Program-made: the position numbers and the translations under genes
The notes under the pieces: model-generated
Database searches by the model: none
What the model was told of the DNA's origin: nothing
Seen by the model: only the letters and a program-made list of their open reading frames with translations
Shown: piece after piece, positions 43,370-51,456 of the stretch
Layout: the number at the start of each line of letters is the position of its first letter
Position numbering within the stretch: the first letter of the stretch is position 1
NCBI GenBank assembly: GCA_034519525.1
Contig: JAXHOJ010000063.1
Span: 124,001-188,000 of the forward strand
Length of the DNA stretch: 64,000 nt
Source of the DNA: Gemmobacter sp034519525
GTDB taxonomy: Bacteria; Pseudomonadota; Alphaproteobacteria; Rhodobacterales; Rhodobacteraceae
Direction of reading: 5' to 3'

Positions 43370-44473
43370 ATGACCACCCTCTTCGACCCCATCTCCGCCG
43401 GCGACTTGCACCTGGCCAACCGCATCGTCATGGCGCCGCTGACGCGCAACCGCGCGCCCGACGCCATTCCCACGCCGCTGATGGCCGAGTACTACGCGCA
43501 GCGCGCCAGCGCCGGTCTGCTGATCACCGAAGCCACCGCGATCTGCCACGAGGGCCAGGGCTACGCCGACGTGCCGGGCCTGTATGGCATCGAGCAGCTG
43601 GACGGCTGGAAATGCGTCACGAAAGCGGTGCACGACCGGGGCGGCAAGATCGTGACCCAGCTCTGGCACGTGGGCCGCGTCTCGCACGTCGAGCTGCAGC
43701 CGCACTTCCAGAAGCCGGTCGCACCCTCGGCCATTCGCGCCCACACCAAGACCGTGCTGATCAAGGATGGTGTGCCGACCTTCGTCGACACCTCCGAGCC
43801 GCGCGCGCTGGAACCCGAAGAAATCCCGGGCATCGTGCAGGCCTACCGCCACGCCGCGCAGAACGCGATCAGCGCGGGTTTCGACGGCGTCGAGATCCAC
43901 GCCGCCAACGGCTACCTGATCGACCAGTTCCTCAAGACCGGCGCCAACCACCGCAAGGACGACTACGGCGGCAGCATCACCAACCGCGCGCGACTGCTGC
44001 TGGAGGTCGTGGCTGCGGTCACGGAGGCCATCGGCGGCGGCCGCACCGGTATCCGCCTCTCGCCCGTGACCCCGGCCAACGACATCGTGGACACCGACCC
44101 GCAGCCGCTGTTCGAGCACGTGGCGCGCAAACTCGCGGCGTATGGACTGGCCTATGTGCACGTGATCGAAGGCTCGACCGGCGGCCCGCGCGAGCTGCCC
44201 GACCGGCCGTTCGACTACGGCGCGTTCAAAGCCGCCTACCGCAACGCAGGCGGCACCGGCGCCTGGATGCTCAACAACGGCTACGACCTGCCGCTGGCAC
44301 AACAGGCGGTGGCCGATGGCGCCGACCTGGTGGCGTTCGGCAAGGCCTACATCGCCAACCCCGACCTGGTGGCACGCCTGAGGGCGGGCGGCCCTTTCAA
44401 CAAACCGGACAAGATGACGTTCTACGGCGGGGGAGAAAAGGGCTACACCGACTACCCTTTCCTGGGTGGTTGA
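43370..44473 (+). CDS. Old Yellow Enzyme-type alkene reductase
   Basis: FMN- and NAD(P)H-dependent reductase of activated double bonds (NemA/OYE family). The 367 residues have LFDPISAGDLHLANRIVMAP at the start, LWHVGRVSH, EIHAANGYLIDQFLKTGANH (His and Asn of the active site in EIHAANGYL), DDYGGSITNRARLLLEV and VAFGKAYIANPDLV. ATG 43370 gives the standard start. The upstream 141 bases are shared with the divergent LLM gene. Confidence 0.93.
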   Translation: MTTLFDPISAGDLHLANRIVMAPLTRNRAPDAIPTPLMAEYYAQRASAGLLITEATAICHEGQGYADVPGLYGIEQLDGWKCVTKAVHDRGGKIVTQLWHVGRVSHVELQPHFQKPVAPSAIRAHTKTVLIKDGVPTFVDTSEPRALEPEEIPGIVQAYRHAAQNAISAGFDGVEIHAANGYLIDQFLKTGANHRKDDYGGSITNRARLLLEVVAAVTEAIGGGRTGIRLSPVTPANDIVDTDPQPLFEHVARKLAAYGLAYVHVIEGSTGGPRELPDRPFDYGAFKAAYRNAGGTGAWMLNNGYDLPLAQQAVADGADLVAFGKAYIANPDLVARLRAGGPFNKPDKMTFYGGGEKGYTDYPFLGG

Positions 44474-44513
44474 GCCCCCTCGCTTCGCCGCTGCCACCTA
44501 TGATGCGCGGACG

Positions 44514-44924
44514 ATGCCGTCTCCCGAACTGGTCGCCGCGATCTACCCCTGGCTGCTGCCGCTGCACATCACCCTGGTGACGCTCAGCGTCGCGCTTTTC
44601 GCCGCGCGCGGTCTGGGTGTGCTGGCGGGACAGTCCTGGCCGATGGGGGGCTGGGCGCGCGGGCTGGCGCCGGTGATCGACTCGCTGTTGCTGCTCGCGG
44701 GCGGCACGCTGTGGTGGCTGCTTCAGCTCAACCCGACGCAGAACCACTGGCTGCTGGCCAAGCTGGTGCTGCTGATCGTCTACATCGTGCTGGGAACGCT
44801 GGCGCTCAAGCGTGCGCCCACGCGCGCCGCCAGGGCGCTCTGTTTTGTCGCCGCACTGGCCGTGGTCGGCTTCATGGCGAGCATCGCGATGGCGCGCCAC
44901 CCGCTGGGCCTTTTCGCCCCATGA
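44514..44924 (+). CDS. SirB2-like small membrane protein
   Basis: A 136-residue protein with four predicted membrane segments (LPLHITLVTLSVALFAARG, APVIDSLLLLAGGTLWW, LLAKLVLLIVYIVLGTLAL, ALCFVAALAVVGFMASIAMA) and the family's conserved histidine in LHITLV and NHWLLAKL. This pattern fits the SirB2 family, of unknown role. ATG 44514 was preferred to a longer opening that overlaps the OYE gene. The DUF454-type gene starts 10 bases later. Confidence 0.8.
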   Translation: MPSPELVAAIYPWLLPLHITLVTLSVALFAARGLGVLAGQSWPMGGWARGLAPVIDSLLLLAGGTLWWLLQLNPTQNHWLLAKLVLLIVYIVLGTLALKRAPTRAARALCFVAALAVVGFMASIAMARHPLGLFAP

Positions 44925-44934
44925 GGGTCGTCGG

Positions 44935-45333
44935 GTGAGCCAGAACACGGCGCCAGTCCGTCACTCACGCCTGGTGCGCGGCCTGCTCTGGGTCGCCGGC
45001 TCGGTGTCGCTGGTGCTGGGCCTGATCGGCGTGGTGCTGCCCGGCCTGCCCACCACACCGTTCATCCTGCTGGCCGCCACCTGTTACGCCAAGGCCTCGC
45101 CGCGGCTGCACGCTTGGCTGCTCAACCACCGGCTCACCGGTCCGATGCTGCGCGACTGGGAGGCCAACCGCAGCCTCACGCGGCGCACCAAGACCATCGC
45201 CGTGGTCTCGATGCTGGTGATGGTGAGCTTTTCGATCTGGAGCTTCCGCCACCGCTGGATCGCACAGGCGGTGCTTGTACTGCTGGGCGCGGTCGGCGCC
45301 TGGGTGGTGCTGCGGATTCCGACCAGGCGGTAA
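44935..45333 (+). CDS. DUF454/YbaN-type membrane protein
   Basis: A 132-residue membrane protein. It shows LGLIGVVLPGLPTTPFILLAATCYAKASPRLHAWLL in sequence order (GVVLPGLPTTPF then CYAKASPRLHAWL), the signature of DUF454, with two C-terminal membrane segments. The start is GTG 44935, with GAGGGTCG upstream. Function of the family is unknown. It probably shares a transcript with the SirB2-like gene and ends before a cluster of hairpins. Confidence 0.82.
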   Translation: MSQNTAPVRHSRLVRGLLWVAGSVSLVLGLIGVVLPGLPTTPFILLAATCYAKASPRLHAWLLNHRLTGPMLRDWEANRSLTRRTKTIAVVSMLVMVSFSIWSFRHRWIAQAVLVLLGAVGAWVVLRIPTRR

Positions 45334-45342
45334 GTCCCCCCG

Positions 45343-45399
45343 CGCCGCCTGCGGCGTCACCCCCTCAAGGGGGCGATGCGAGTGGCCCGGCGAAGCCGG
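45343..45399. repeat. Three-hairpin intergenic element (Comamonadaceae type)
   Basis: Three consecutive stem-loops: CGCCGC-CT-GCGGCG (45343-45356), CCCCC-TCAA-GGGGG (45360-45373) and CCGGC-GAA-GCCGG (45387-45399). It sits between two convergent genes (DUF454-type and pgk). From recall, similar elements are scattered in Comamonadaceae genomes. It may end transcription from both sides. Confidence 0.75.
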
Positions 45400-45440
45400 T
45401 TCCACCGCATCCCTGGATCAGGCACGCGCTCCGGTCACGC

Positions 45441-46634
45441 TCAGACGGCCCTGCGCGCCAGCACCTCGAACGCGGGCAGCGTCTTGCCCTCCAGCACTTC
45501 GAGGAAAGCGCCACCGCCGGTGGAGATGTAGCCCACCTGCTTCTCGATGCCGTACTTGGCAATCGCCGCCAGCGTGTCGCCACCCCCGGCGATGCTGAAG
45601 GCGCTGCTCTCGGCAATCGCCTGCGCGATCACCTTGGTGCCGTTCTCGAACGCCGCGAACTCGAACACGCCCACCGGGCCGTTCCAGACAATCGTTCCGG
45701 CCTGCTTGAGCTGCGCAGCCAGCTTCGCGGCGGTCTTGGGCCCAATGTCCAGGATCAGGTCGTCGTCGGCCACGTCGGTGGCGGCTTTCACCGTCGCCAC
45801 GGCGTCGGGGCTGAAGGCCTTGGCGCAGACCACGTCTTCGGGGATCGGCACCTCGGCGCCGCGCGCCTTCATGGCCGCGATCACGGCCGTGGCTTCGCCC
45901 AGCAGGTCGGGCTCGGCCAGGCTCTTGCCGATCTTCAGGCCCGCGGCGAGCATGAAGGTGTTGGCGATGCCGCCACCGACGATCAGGCCGTCGACGTTCT
46001 TGGCCAGGCTCTGCAGGATGGTGAGCTTGGTGCTGACCTTGCTGCCAGCGACGATGGCGACCAGCGGGCGCTTCGGGTTGGCCAGGGCCTTGCCGATGGC
46101 GTCCATCTCGGCCGCCAGCAGGGGGCCGGCCGAGGCGATGGGCGCGGTCTCGGCGATGCCGTAGGTCGTGCCTTCGGCGCGGTGCGCGGTGCCAAAGGCG
46201 TCGTGCACGAAGATGTCGCAGAGCTTGCCCAGCTTGGCGGCGAGTTCGGGCTTGTTCTTCTTCTCGCCCACATTCAGGCGGCAGTTCTCCAGCATGACCA
46301 CCTCGCCGGGCGCGACCGAGAAATCGCCATCGACCCAGTTGGCCACGACTCGGATATCACGGCCCATGAGCTGGCCCATGCGGGCGGCCACCGGGGCCAG
46401 GGAGTCGGCGGGCTTGAATTCGCCTTCGGTGGGGCGGCCCAGATGCGAAGTCACCATCACGCCGGCACCGGCGTCCAGCGCCATCTGGATGGCCGGGATG
46501 CTGGCGCGGATGCGCGTGTCTTCGGTGATGTGGCCTTCCTTGTCTTGAGGCACGTTGAGGTCGGCGCGGATGAAGACACGCTGGCCCTTGGCCTTGCCTT
46601 GGGCACAGAGATCGGAGAAACGGATGAATTGCAT
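45441..46634 (-). CDS. pgk: Phosphoglycerate kinase
   Basis: Glycolytic enzyme making ATP from 1,3-bisphosphoglycerate. The 397 residues contain RVFIRADLNVPQDKEGHITE, VMVTSHLGRPTEG, LLENCR-type VVMLENCRLNVGEKKN, VAIVAGSKVSTKLTILQSL, LIVGGGIANTF, IVWNGPVGVFEFAAF and YISTGGGAFLEVLEGKTLP, all standard PGK motifs. ATG 46634 starts MQFIRFSDL. It is a housekeeping gene of the beta genome. The gene lies convergent to the DUF454-type gene and in the same direction as the next gene upstream. Confidence 0.97.
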   Translation of the reverse strand: MQFIRFSDLCAQGKAKGQRVFIRADLNVPQDKEGHITEDTRIRASIPAIQMALDAGAGVMVTSHLGRPTEGEFKPADSLAPVAARMGQLMGRDIRVVANWVDGDFSVAPGEVVMLENCRLNVGEKKNKPELAAKLGKLCDIFVHDAFGTAHRAEGTTYGIAETAPIASAGPLLAAEMDAIGKALANPKRPLVAIVAGSKVSTKLTILQSLAKNVDGLIVGGGIANTFMLAAGLKIGKSLAEPDLLGEATAVIAAMKARGAEVPIPEDVVCAKAFSPDAVATVKAATDVADDDLILDIGPKTAAKLAAQLKQAGTIVWNGPVGVFEFAAFENGTKVIAQAIAESSAFSIAGGGDTLAAIAKYGIEKQVGYISTGGGAFLEVLEGKTLPAFEVLARRAV

Positions 46635-46730
46635 GTGGGGCCTCGGTCGGACGGCGCAGCTTCCGGGTGCGGGAGCCTGCGAGATGGATACCAAGGCAAA
46701 TTGTAGGGAATGCCGCCGGGGCGGCCAGGC

Positions 46731-48473
46731 TCAACCGGCCTGCGCGCCGCTGACCGCCTCGCCGCCACAGGGGGCGAAGAGGTTCAGCGCCGGGTCACGA
46801 ACCCGGGTGTTCACGTCCATCATCCCCAGCACCGAATGGAACAGGTGGTCGTGAGACAGGGGCAGCGCCGAGCGGCTGCGCAGGCACCCGGTGTCCACGC
46901 CGATGCGCCGCTGCAGGCCGGCCGACATCCAGCCGACCATGGGCACATGCGTCTGTTCCCGGGGCGCCAGCGCGAACGGCACGCCGTGCAGGTACAGACC
47001 GTTCTCTCCCAGCGATTCGCCGTGGTCGGAGGCATAGACCAGCCCGGTGTCGTAGAGGCCCGAGGCGGCCTGCGCGTGCAGCCACTTGAGGGTGCTGCCG
47101 AGGAAGCGGTCGGTGTAGACGATGCTGTTGTCGTAGGCGTTGACGACCTGCTGCGCCGCGCAGTTGCTCAGCGCGCTGTCGCGGCATTCGGGCTGGAAGG
47201 GTTTCTGGGTCGCTGGCGATCGCTTGTGGTACGCCGGCCCGTGGCTGCCGGTCTGGTGCAGCACGACCACCACCCCCCGCTCGCGGCGCTGGGGGTCAAG
47301 GTTGCGGATGCGGTCGTCCAGCCCCTTGAGCATGACTTCGTCAAAGCACTCACCACCCTCACAGTACCCAGGCACCGGTTCCTTGCGCACATTGACATGC
47401 GGCACGCGGTCGCAAACGCCCTTGCAGCCCGTCTGGTTGTCCAGCCACAGCACGGCCAGCCCGGCCCGCTGCAGCACATCCAGCAGGTTCTCGCTGGTGG
47501 CGGGCTCGGCGCCTCCCTCTCGGCGACCCAGGTGCGAGAACATGCAGGGGACCGACACCTGCGTGTTGGTGCCGCAAGACGTGACCTGGCTGAAGTTCAC
47601 CAGCCCAGCGCGGGCCTGCCAGCGCGCCAGGCTGGGCGTGGTGGACCTGGCGTAACCGTTGAGGCCCCAGTTTCGGGCCCGCGCGGTTTCGCCCACCACG
47701 ACCACCACCAGCGGCGGGCGCCGCTGGTCGGCGTAGCTGGCCCCCAGGGCCACATCGTCCCCCAGCGGTGTCAGCGCCTGCCCCAGGCGCGGCGGGCGTT
47801 TGACCACCGTCCAGCCTGCGGCATACAGGGTGTTCAGGGGGTTGATCATGTAGCGCAGCTCCTTGTGGTTGCGCATCAGGGTCGCCAGGCTCTGATAGCC
47901 CACCATCAAGGCGGCCAGCGCCAGCGCCAGCGCAGCCAGCGCGCCCAGCAGGTTGCGCCCCATCTGACGCCTCCATGGCAACGTCGCCACCGGACGACGC
48001 CAGAGCCACCACAGCGCAGGCCCGGCCAGCGCCGCTGTCGTGGTGAACAAGGGCCAGGACATCAGGTCACTCACCTCATGGACATCGGTGTTCGAGACGT
48101 TCGCCAGCATGGTGGCGTCGATCACCACACCGTACTGCCACATGAAGTGGCTGCTTGCGGCGGCCACCAGCACCAGCAGCGACGTCAGCGGGCGAAACAG
48201 GCGCGGCACGGCCAGCAGCGACAGCAGGCCGGCGATCAGGAACAGCACCGCCAGCACCAGCGGCGCCATGACCTCCACACGGTGTCCGGCCGACTCGCCC
48301 AGCCCCCACAGGCGCTGCCACAAAGGCAGGTTCGCCGGGCCCGTCAGCCACAGCGCCAGTCCCCACACCGCCCAGCCCGCGGAACGGGCAGGCGCGGAAG
48401 GCCCGGTTGCCTCAGCCGCAGGGGTCGCTGGCGACAACGCCATGGAAGAAAGGGACAGGGAAGAGGTCTGCAT
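46731..48473 (-). CDS. eptA: Phosphoethanolamine transferase (EptA type)
   Basis: Inner-membrane enzyme that adds phosphoethanolamine to lipid A, lowering its negative charge. The 580 residues have about five membrane segments in the first 200 residues, then a periplasmic sulfatase-like domain. This has VVVVGETARARNWGLNGYAR, the catalytic threonine in SCGTNTQVSVPCMFS, NQTGCKGVC, LHQTGSHGPAYHKR and VYASDHGESLGENGLYLHG. The paired cysteines are those of the EptA/MCR fold. It lies 92 bases after the sensor kinase gene on the same strand, so it is probably under the PmrAB-like system encoded beside it. Confidence 0.93.
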   Translation of the reverse strand: MQTSSLSLSSMALSPATPAAEATGPSAPARSAGWAVWGLALWLTGPANLPLWQRLWGLGESAGHRVEVMAPLVLAVLFLIAGLLSLLAVPRLFRPLTSLLVLVAAASSHFMWQYGVVIDATMLANVSNTDVHEVSDLMSWPLFTTTAALAGPALWWLWRRPVATLPWRRQMGRNLLGALAALALALAALMVGYQSLATLMRNHKELRYMINPLNTLYAAGWTVVKRPPRLGQALTPLGDDVALGASYADQRRPPLVVVVVGETARARNWGLNGYARSTTPSLARWQARAGLVNFSQVTSCGTNTQVSVPCMFSHLGRREGGAEPATSENLLDVLQRAGLAVLWLDNQTGCKGVCDRVPHVNVRKEPVPGYCEGGECFDEVMLKGLDDRIRNLDPQRRERGVVVVLHQTGSHGPAYHKRSPATQKPFQPECRDSALSNCAAQQVVNAYDNSIVYTDRFLGSTLKWLHAQAASGLYDTGLVYASDHGESLGENGLYLHGVPFALAPREQTHVPMVGWMSAGLQRRIGVDTGCLRSRSALPLSHDHLFHSVLGMMDVNTRVRDPALNLFAPCGGEAVSGAQAG

Positions 48474-48565
48474 GTCGGTGGGTCAAAGATCGGATCCGGC
48501 AGATTAGGGCGCGGACGTTAACCCAAGCTTATTTAAGGATCCAGCCAGCTGCGCCTGACGAAACC

Positions 48566-49936
48566 TCAGGCCGGGGCGCGCCAGCGCAGCGAAAAGCGCG
48601 TGGTCATCGACCCCGCGCCGCCATCGCGTTCGAGGCGAGCGCCCATCTGCTCGGCAATGCGCTCGACCAGTCGCAGCCCCAGACCCAGCCCCGACGGCGC
48701 CTGAGCGGGCATGGCGCTGGCACCGTTGCGCTGCCCGTCGTCGCTGACCGACACACCACAGCCCTCGGCATCGCGCCAGACCGTCACCTCGACCTGGGTG
48801 CCCGTGGGCGTGTGGCGCAACGCGTTTTCGATCAGGTTGCGCAGCGCCAGTTCCAGCAGCATCGGCTGCACCACCACCAGCACCTCACCGTCGTCCTGCG
48901 CCAGCGACATCTCGTGCTGGCTCTCGTGGGCCAGCTGGGCGTGGGAAGACAGCAGGTGGGCGGCCACCGCGCCCAGCGCGGTGGGCTGGGCCGCCTCGGC
49001 CGCATGGGCGTGGCCCGGTTTGGCCGCACGCTGGGCCCGCGCGAGATCCAGCAGCTGGGTCAGGATGCGGCCGGCGCGCAGCGCCTCCTGCTCCAGCCGC
49101 GCGAGGCGTTCGGGCGCCGCGTCCGTCTGCGCGGCGCGCGCCTGCAGCGTGATCACCGCCAGCGGCGTGCGCAACTCGTGCGCCACATCGGAAGCGAACT
49201 GGCGCTCGCGCTGCGCCTGCGCCTGCAGCGTGTCGACCATGGTGTTGATGGCGGTCACCGTGCTGGCAAATTCGCGGAAGCGGTGCTGCGTGTCCAGCCG
49301 CTGCCCGGCAAACGCGTCGAGAGCCGCCACCTCGTCCGAGAGCTGGTCCAGGGGCCGCAGGCCGCGCCGGATGGTCCACCACATCACCAGCGCCACCAGT
49401 GGCAGCAGAATCATGAACGGCGAGGCCAGGTGTTCGGCGATGTCTTCGGCCAGCACATAGCGCTTGCGCAGGTCGAGCAGGGCCGCGACACGGCGCTCAA
49501 GACCGTCGGCCCGGTAGGTTTCCACATACGCCCGCCAGTCGTGCGCACCCCCCTGAGGATCGCGAAACACCAGCGTCGTCAGACCCTTGTCCGGTACCTT
49601 CGAGAGGTCCAGGCCGTCCGCCAGGCGGTCGCTGTCGGTCACCAGCCGCCCGTTCTCCCACACCAGGATGGCGACATCCTGCGCGTATTCGTGAACCGCC
49701 TCCCGCTGCACCGGCACCATGCCGCGCTGGTCCCCACGGTCCCAGGCCGCCGACACGAGCCACAGCTGCGCCACCGCCACCAGGTGACCATCGGTGAACT
49801 TGCGCGTCTCGCGCAGGCTGGTGTTCCAGCCCACCGCCACCATCACCAGCCAGACCGCCAGCTGAGCCCCCAGCGTCCAGGCCAGCAGGTGGCGCCAGAG
49901 CGTGCGGCGTGCCTCGGCGACCGGCGGCTTGTTCAC
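48566..49936 (-). CDS. Sensor histidine kinase (PmrB/QseC-like)
   Basis: Inner-membrane sensor kinase of 456 residues. It has an N-terminal membrane segment (LLAWTLGAQLAVWLVMVAVG), a periplasmic region of about 130 residues, and a second segment (PFMILLPLVALVMWW). A HAMP-like stretch and the H-box ASDVAHELRTPLAVI (phosphorylated His) follow, then NLIENALRHTPTG and GLGLGLRLVERIAEQMG for ATP binding. The start is GTG 49936, overlapping the response regulator stop by 4 bases (GTGA). The nearest roles are PmrB or QseC; neighbouring eptA favours PmrB. Confidence 0.9.
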   Translation of the reverse strand: MNKPPVAEARRTLWRHLLAWTLGAQLAVWLVMVAVGWNTSLRETRKFTDGHLVAVAQLWLVSAAWDRGDQRGMVPVQREAVHEYAQDVAILVWENGRLVTDSDRLADGLDLSKVPDKGLTTLVFRDPQGGAHDWRAYVETYRADGLERRVAALLDLRKRYVLAEDIAEHLASPFMILLPLVALVMWWTIRRGLRPLDQLSDEVAALDAFAGQRLDTQHRFREFASTVTAINTMVDTLQAQAQRERQFASDVAHELRTPLAVITLQARAAQTDAAPERLARLEQEALRAGRILTQLLDLARAQRAAKPGHAHAAEAAQPTALGAVAAHLLSSHAQLAHESQHEMSLAQDDGEVLVVVQPMLLELALRNLIENALRHTPTGTQVEVTVWRDAEGCGVSVSDDGQRNGASAMPAQAPSGLGLGLRLVERIAEQMGARLERDGGAGSMTTRFSLRWRAPA

Positions 49937-50655
49937 GAGCGCCCTGCAGCGGCGGCCGGCGCCGGCTCCTGCGGAATGAAGTAGCCGACTCCGCGCACGG
50001 TCTTGATCAGCGACTCGCCCAGCTTGCGACGCAGGTGGTGCACATGCACCTCGATCGCGTTGCTCTCCAGCGCCTCGCCGAAGCCATACAGCGCCGACTC
50101 CAGCCGCGACTTGGACAGCACCTGGGGCCGCGCCTGCAGCAGCGTCAGCAGCAACGCGAACTCCTTGCCGCCCAGCGCCACCGGCAGCCCGGCGCGCTCG
50201 ACCGAGTGCGTGGCCGGATCGACCACCAGCTCGCCGTGCTCGATCACCGGTTTGCTGCGGCCACTGGCGCGGCGCAGCATCGCCCGCAGCCGCGCCAGCA
50301 ACTCGTTGGGGTCAAAGGGTTTGACGATGTAGTCGTCGGCGCCACCGTCCAGGCCGATGATGCGGTCGCTGATGCCATCGCGCGCCGTCATGATCAGCAC
50401 CGGCATGTCCTTCTGCGGCAGCCGGTCGCGCCCGGCGCGCCGGTCACCGACACCGCGCAGCCGCACCAGCAGATCCAGCCCGTCGCCGTCCGGCAAACCG
50501 AGATCCAGCAGCATCACGTCAAAGGGTTCCACGCTCAGCGCGGACCAGGCCGCATCCACACCGCCGCAGATATCCACCGCATAGCCGGCCTGGCGCAGCG
50601 ACAGGCTCAGGCCGCTGGCAATGCCGGGATCGTCTTCCACCACAAGTGCTCGCAT
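49933..50655 (-). CDS. Response regulator (OmpR family, PmrA/QseB-like)
   Basis: A 240-residue transcription factor. The receiver domain has acidic pocket VVEDDPG, phospho-acceptor Asp in MLLDLGLPDGDG, and the switch region VLIMTARDG. A winged-helix output domain ends the protein (LGGKEFALLLTLLQARPQ, VHVHHLRRKLG, VRGVGYFIP). An unusual insertion of about 15 residues (VGDRRAGRDRLPQKD) separates beta-3 helix and switch region. First gene of the RR-HK-eptA operon, with a PmrA-like box 56 bases upstream. Confidence 0.91.
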   Translation of the reverse strand: MRALVVEDDPGIASGLSLSLRQAGYAVDICGGVDAAWSALSVEPFDVMLLDLGLPDGDGLDLLVRLRGVGDRRAGRDRLPQKDMPVLIMTARDGISDRIIGLDGGADDYIVKPFDPNELLARLRAMLRRASGRSKPVIEHGELVVDPATHSVERAGLPVALGGKEFALLLTLLQARPQVLSKSRLESALYGFGEALESNAIEVHVHHLRRKLGESLIKTVRGVGYFIPQEPAPAAAAGRS

Positions 50656-50710
50656 CGTCGTGTCAGCGCCAGGCGCATCGCAAAAAAGAAGTTTGATTAT
50701 CCCGGCCCCC

Positions 50711-50727
50711 CTTAAGGCGCTCTTAAA
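50711..50727. promoter_or_regulatory. PmrA/QseB-type box, shared divergent promoter
   Basis: CTTAAG-GCGCT-CTTAAA is a direct repeat of two CTTAAN half-sites with a 5-base spacer, the arrangement known for PmrA-type regulators. It lies 56 bases before the response regulator start (minus strand) and 25 bases before the first possible PAP2 ATG on the plus strand. The regulator is likely to act on its own operon here. Confidence 0.75.
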
Positions 50728-50751
50728 CTCCGCCGCCCAGCATGCGGCCCG

Positions 50752-51456
50752 ATGTCACATGATTCCAACACCCGACCGATGGGCGCCTGGCTGATGTTGT
50801 GCCTGTGCACCCTGGCCTGGGATGCCGGCGGACTGGACCTGCCGGTGATGCGACTGATCGGCACGCCCAAAGGCTTTGCCTGGCAACACCACCCGCTGCT
50901 GGAAGGGGTGCTGCACGACGGCGGGCGCTGCCTGTCGACGCTGGCCTATCTGCTGCTGTGGGGCTGGGCGCTGGCGCCGGCTGGCAGCGGTCCGTCGCGC
51001 CGCGAGCGCTGGGCTGTCCTGACGCTGGTGACCCTGTCCCTGCTCTCGGTCGGTCTCGCCAAACACGCCAGCCGGTCCAGCTGCCCCTGGGAGTGGCGGG
51101 AGTTCGGCGGCACGGCGGTCTACACCTCGCACTGGAAGCTGTGGGCCAGCGATGGCGGCACCGGTCGCTGTTTTCCCGGCGGGCACGCCTCCAGCGCCCT
51201 GGCCTTCCTCGCGCTGTGCCTACCCTGGCTGTGTCCGCCGGTGGTGGGTCGATCCGCCGCCAACGGACGGCGCTGGCTGAGGGTGGTGCTGGTGGCGGGT
51301 GGCGTGGCCGGTCTGACACAGACCCTGCGCGGTGCGCATCCGCCCAGCCACACTCTGTGGACGGCTCTGCTCTGCGGCGGCATCGCGCTCGGCGGCTGGC
51401 GGCTGGCGCGGCCCTGGCTGCGCATCGGGCTGGCTCAGCGCCCTGTCATGCCGTAG
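50752..51456 (+). CDS. PAP2-family membrane phosphatase
   Basis: Predicted inner-membrane lipid phosphatase. The 234-residue frame (or 225 from ATG 50779) has about five membrane segments and the PAP2 motifs in reduced form: KHASRSSCPWEWREFGG, the FPGGHASSALAF variant of the PSGH motif, and RGAHPPSHTLWTALLC with the last catalytic histidine. By context it may act on lipid A or undecaprenyl phosphate carriers: it is divergent from the PmrAB-eptA operon and shares its PmrA-type box. Substrate is not proven. The later start at 50779 (MGAWLMLCL) sits better relative to the box. Confidence 0.82.
   Translation: MSHDSNTRPMGAWLMLCLCTLAWDAGGLDLPVMRLIGTPKGFAWQHHPLLEGVLHDGGRCLSTLAYLLLWGWALAPAGSGPSRRERWAVLTLVTLSLLSVGLAKHASRSSCPWEWREFGGTAVYTSHWKLWASDGGTGRCFPGGHASSALAFLALCLPWLCPPVVGRSAANGRRWLRVVLVAGGVAGLTQTLRGAHPPSHTLWTALLCGGIALGGWRLARPWLRIGLAQRPVMP

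Noticed and set aside
48515..48540. Third PmrA box upstream of eptA
   Set aside because: Only one CTTAAA half-site (minus strand, 48532-48537) is present; the second half-site at the right spacing is absent. eptA may be read through from the RR-HK operon.
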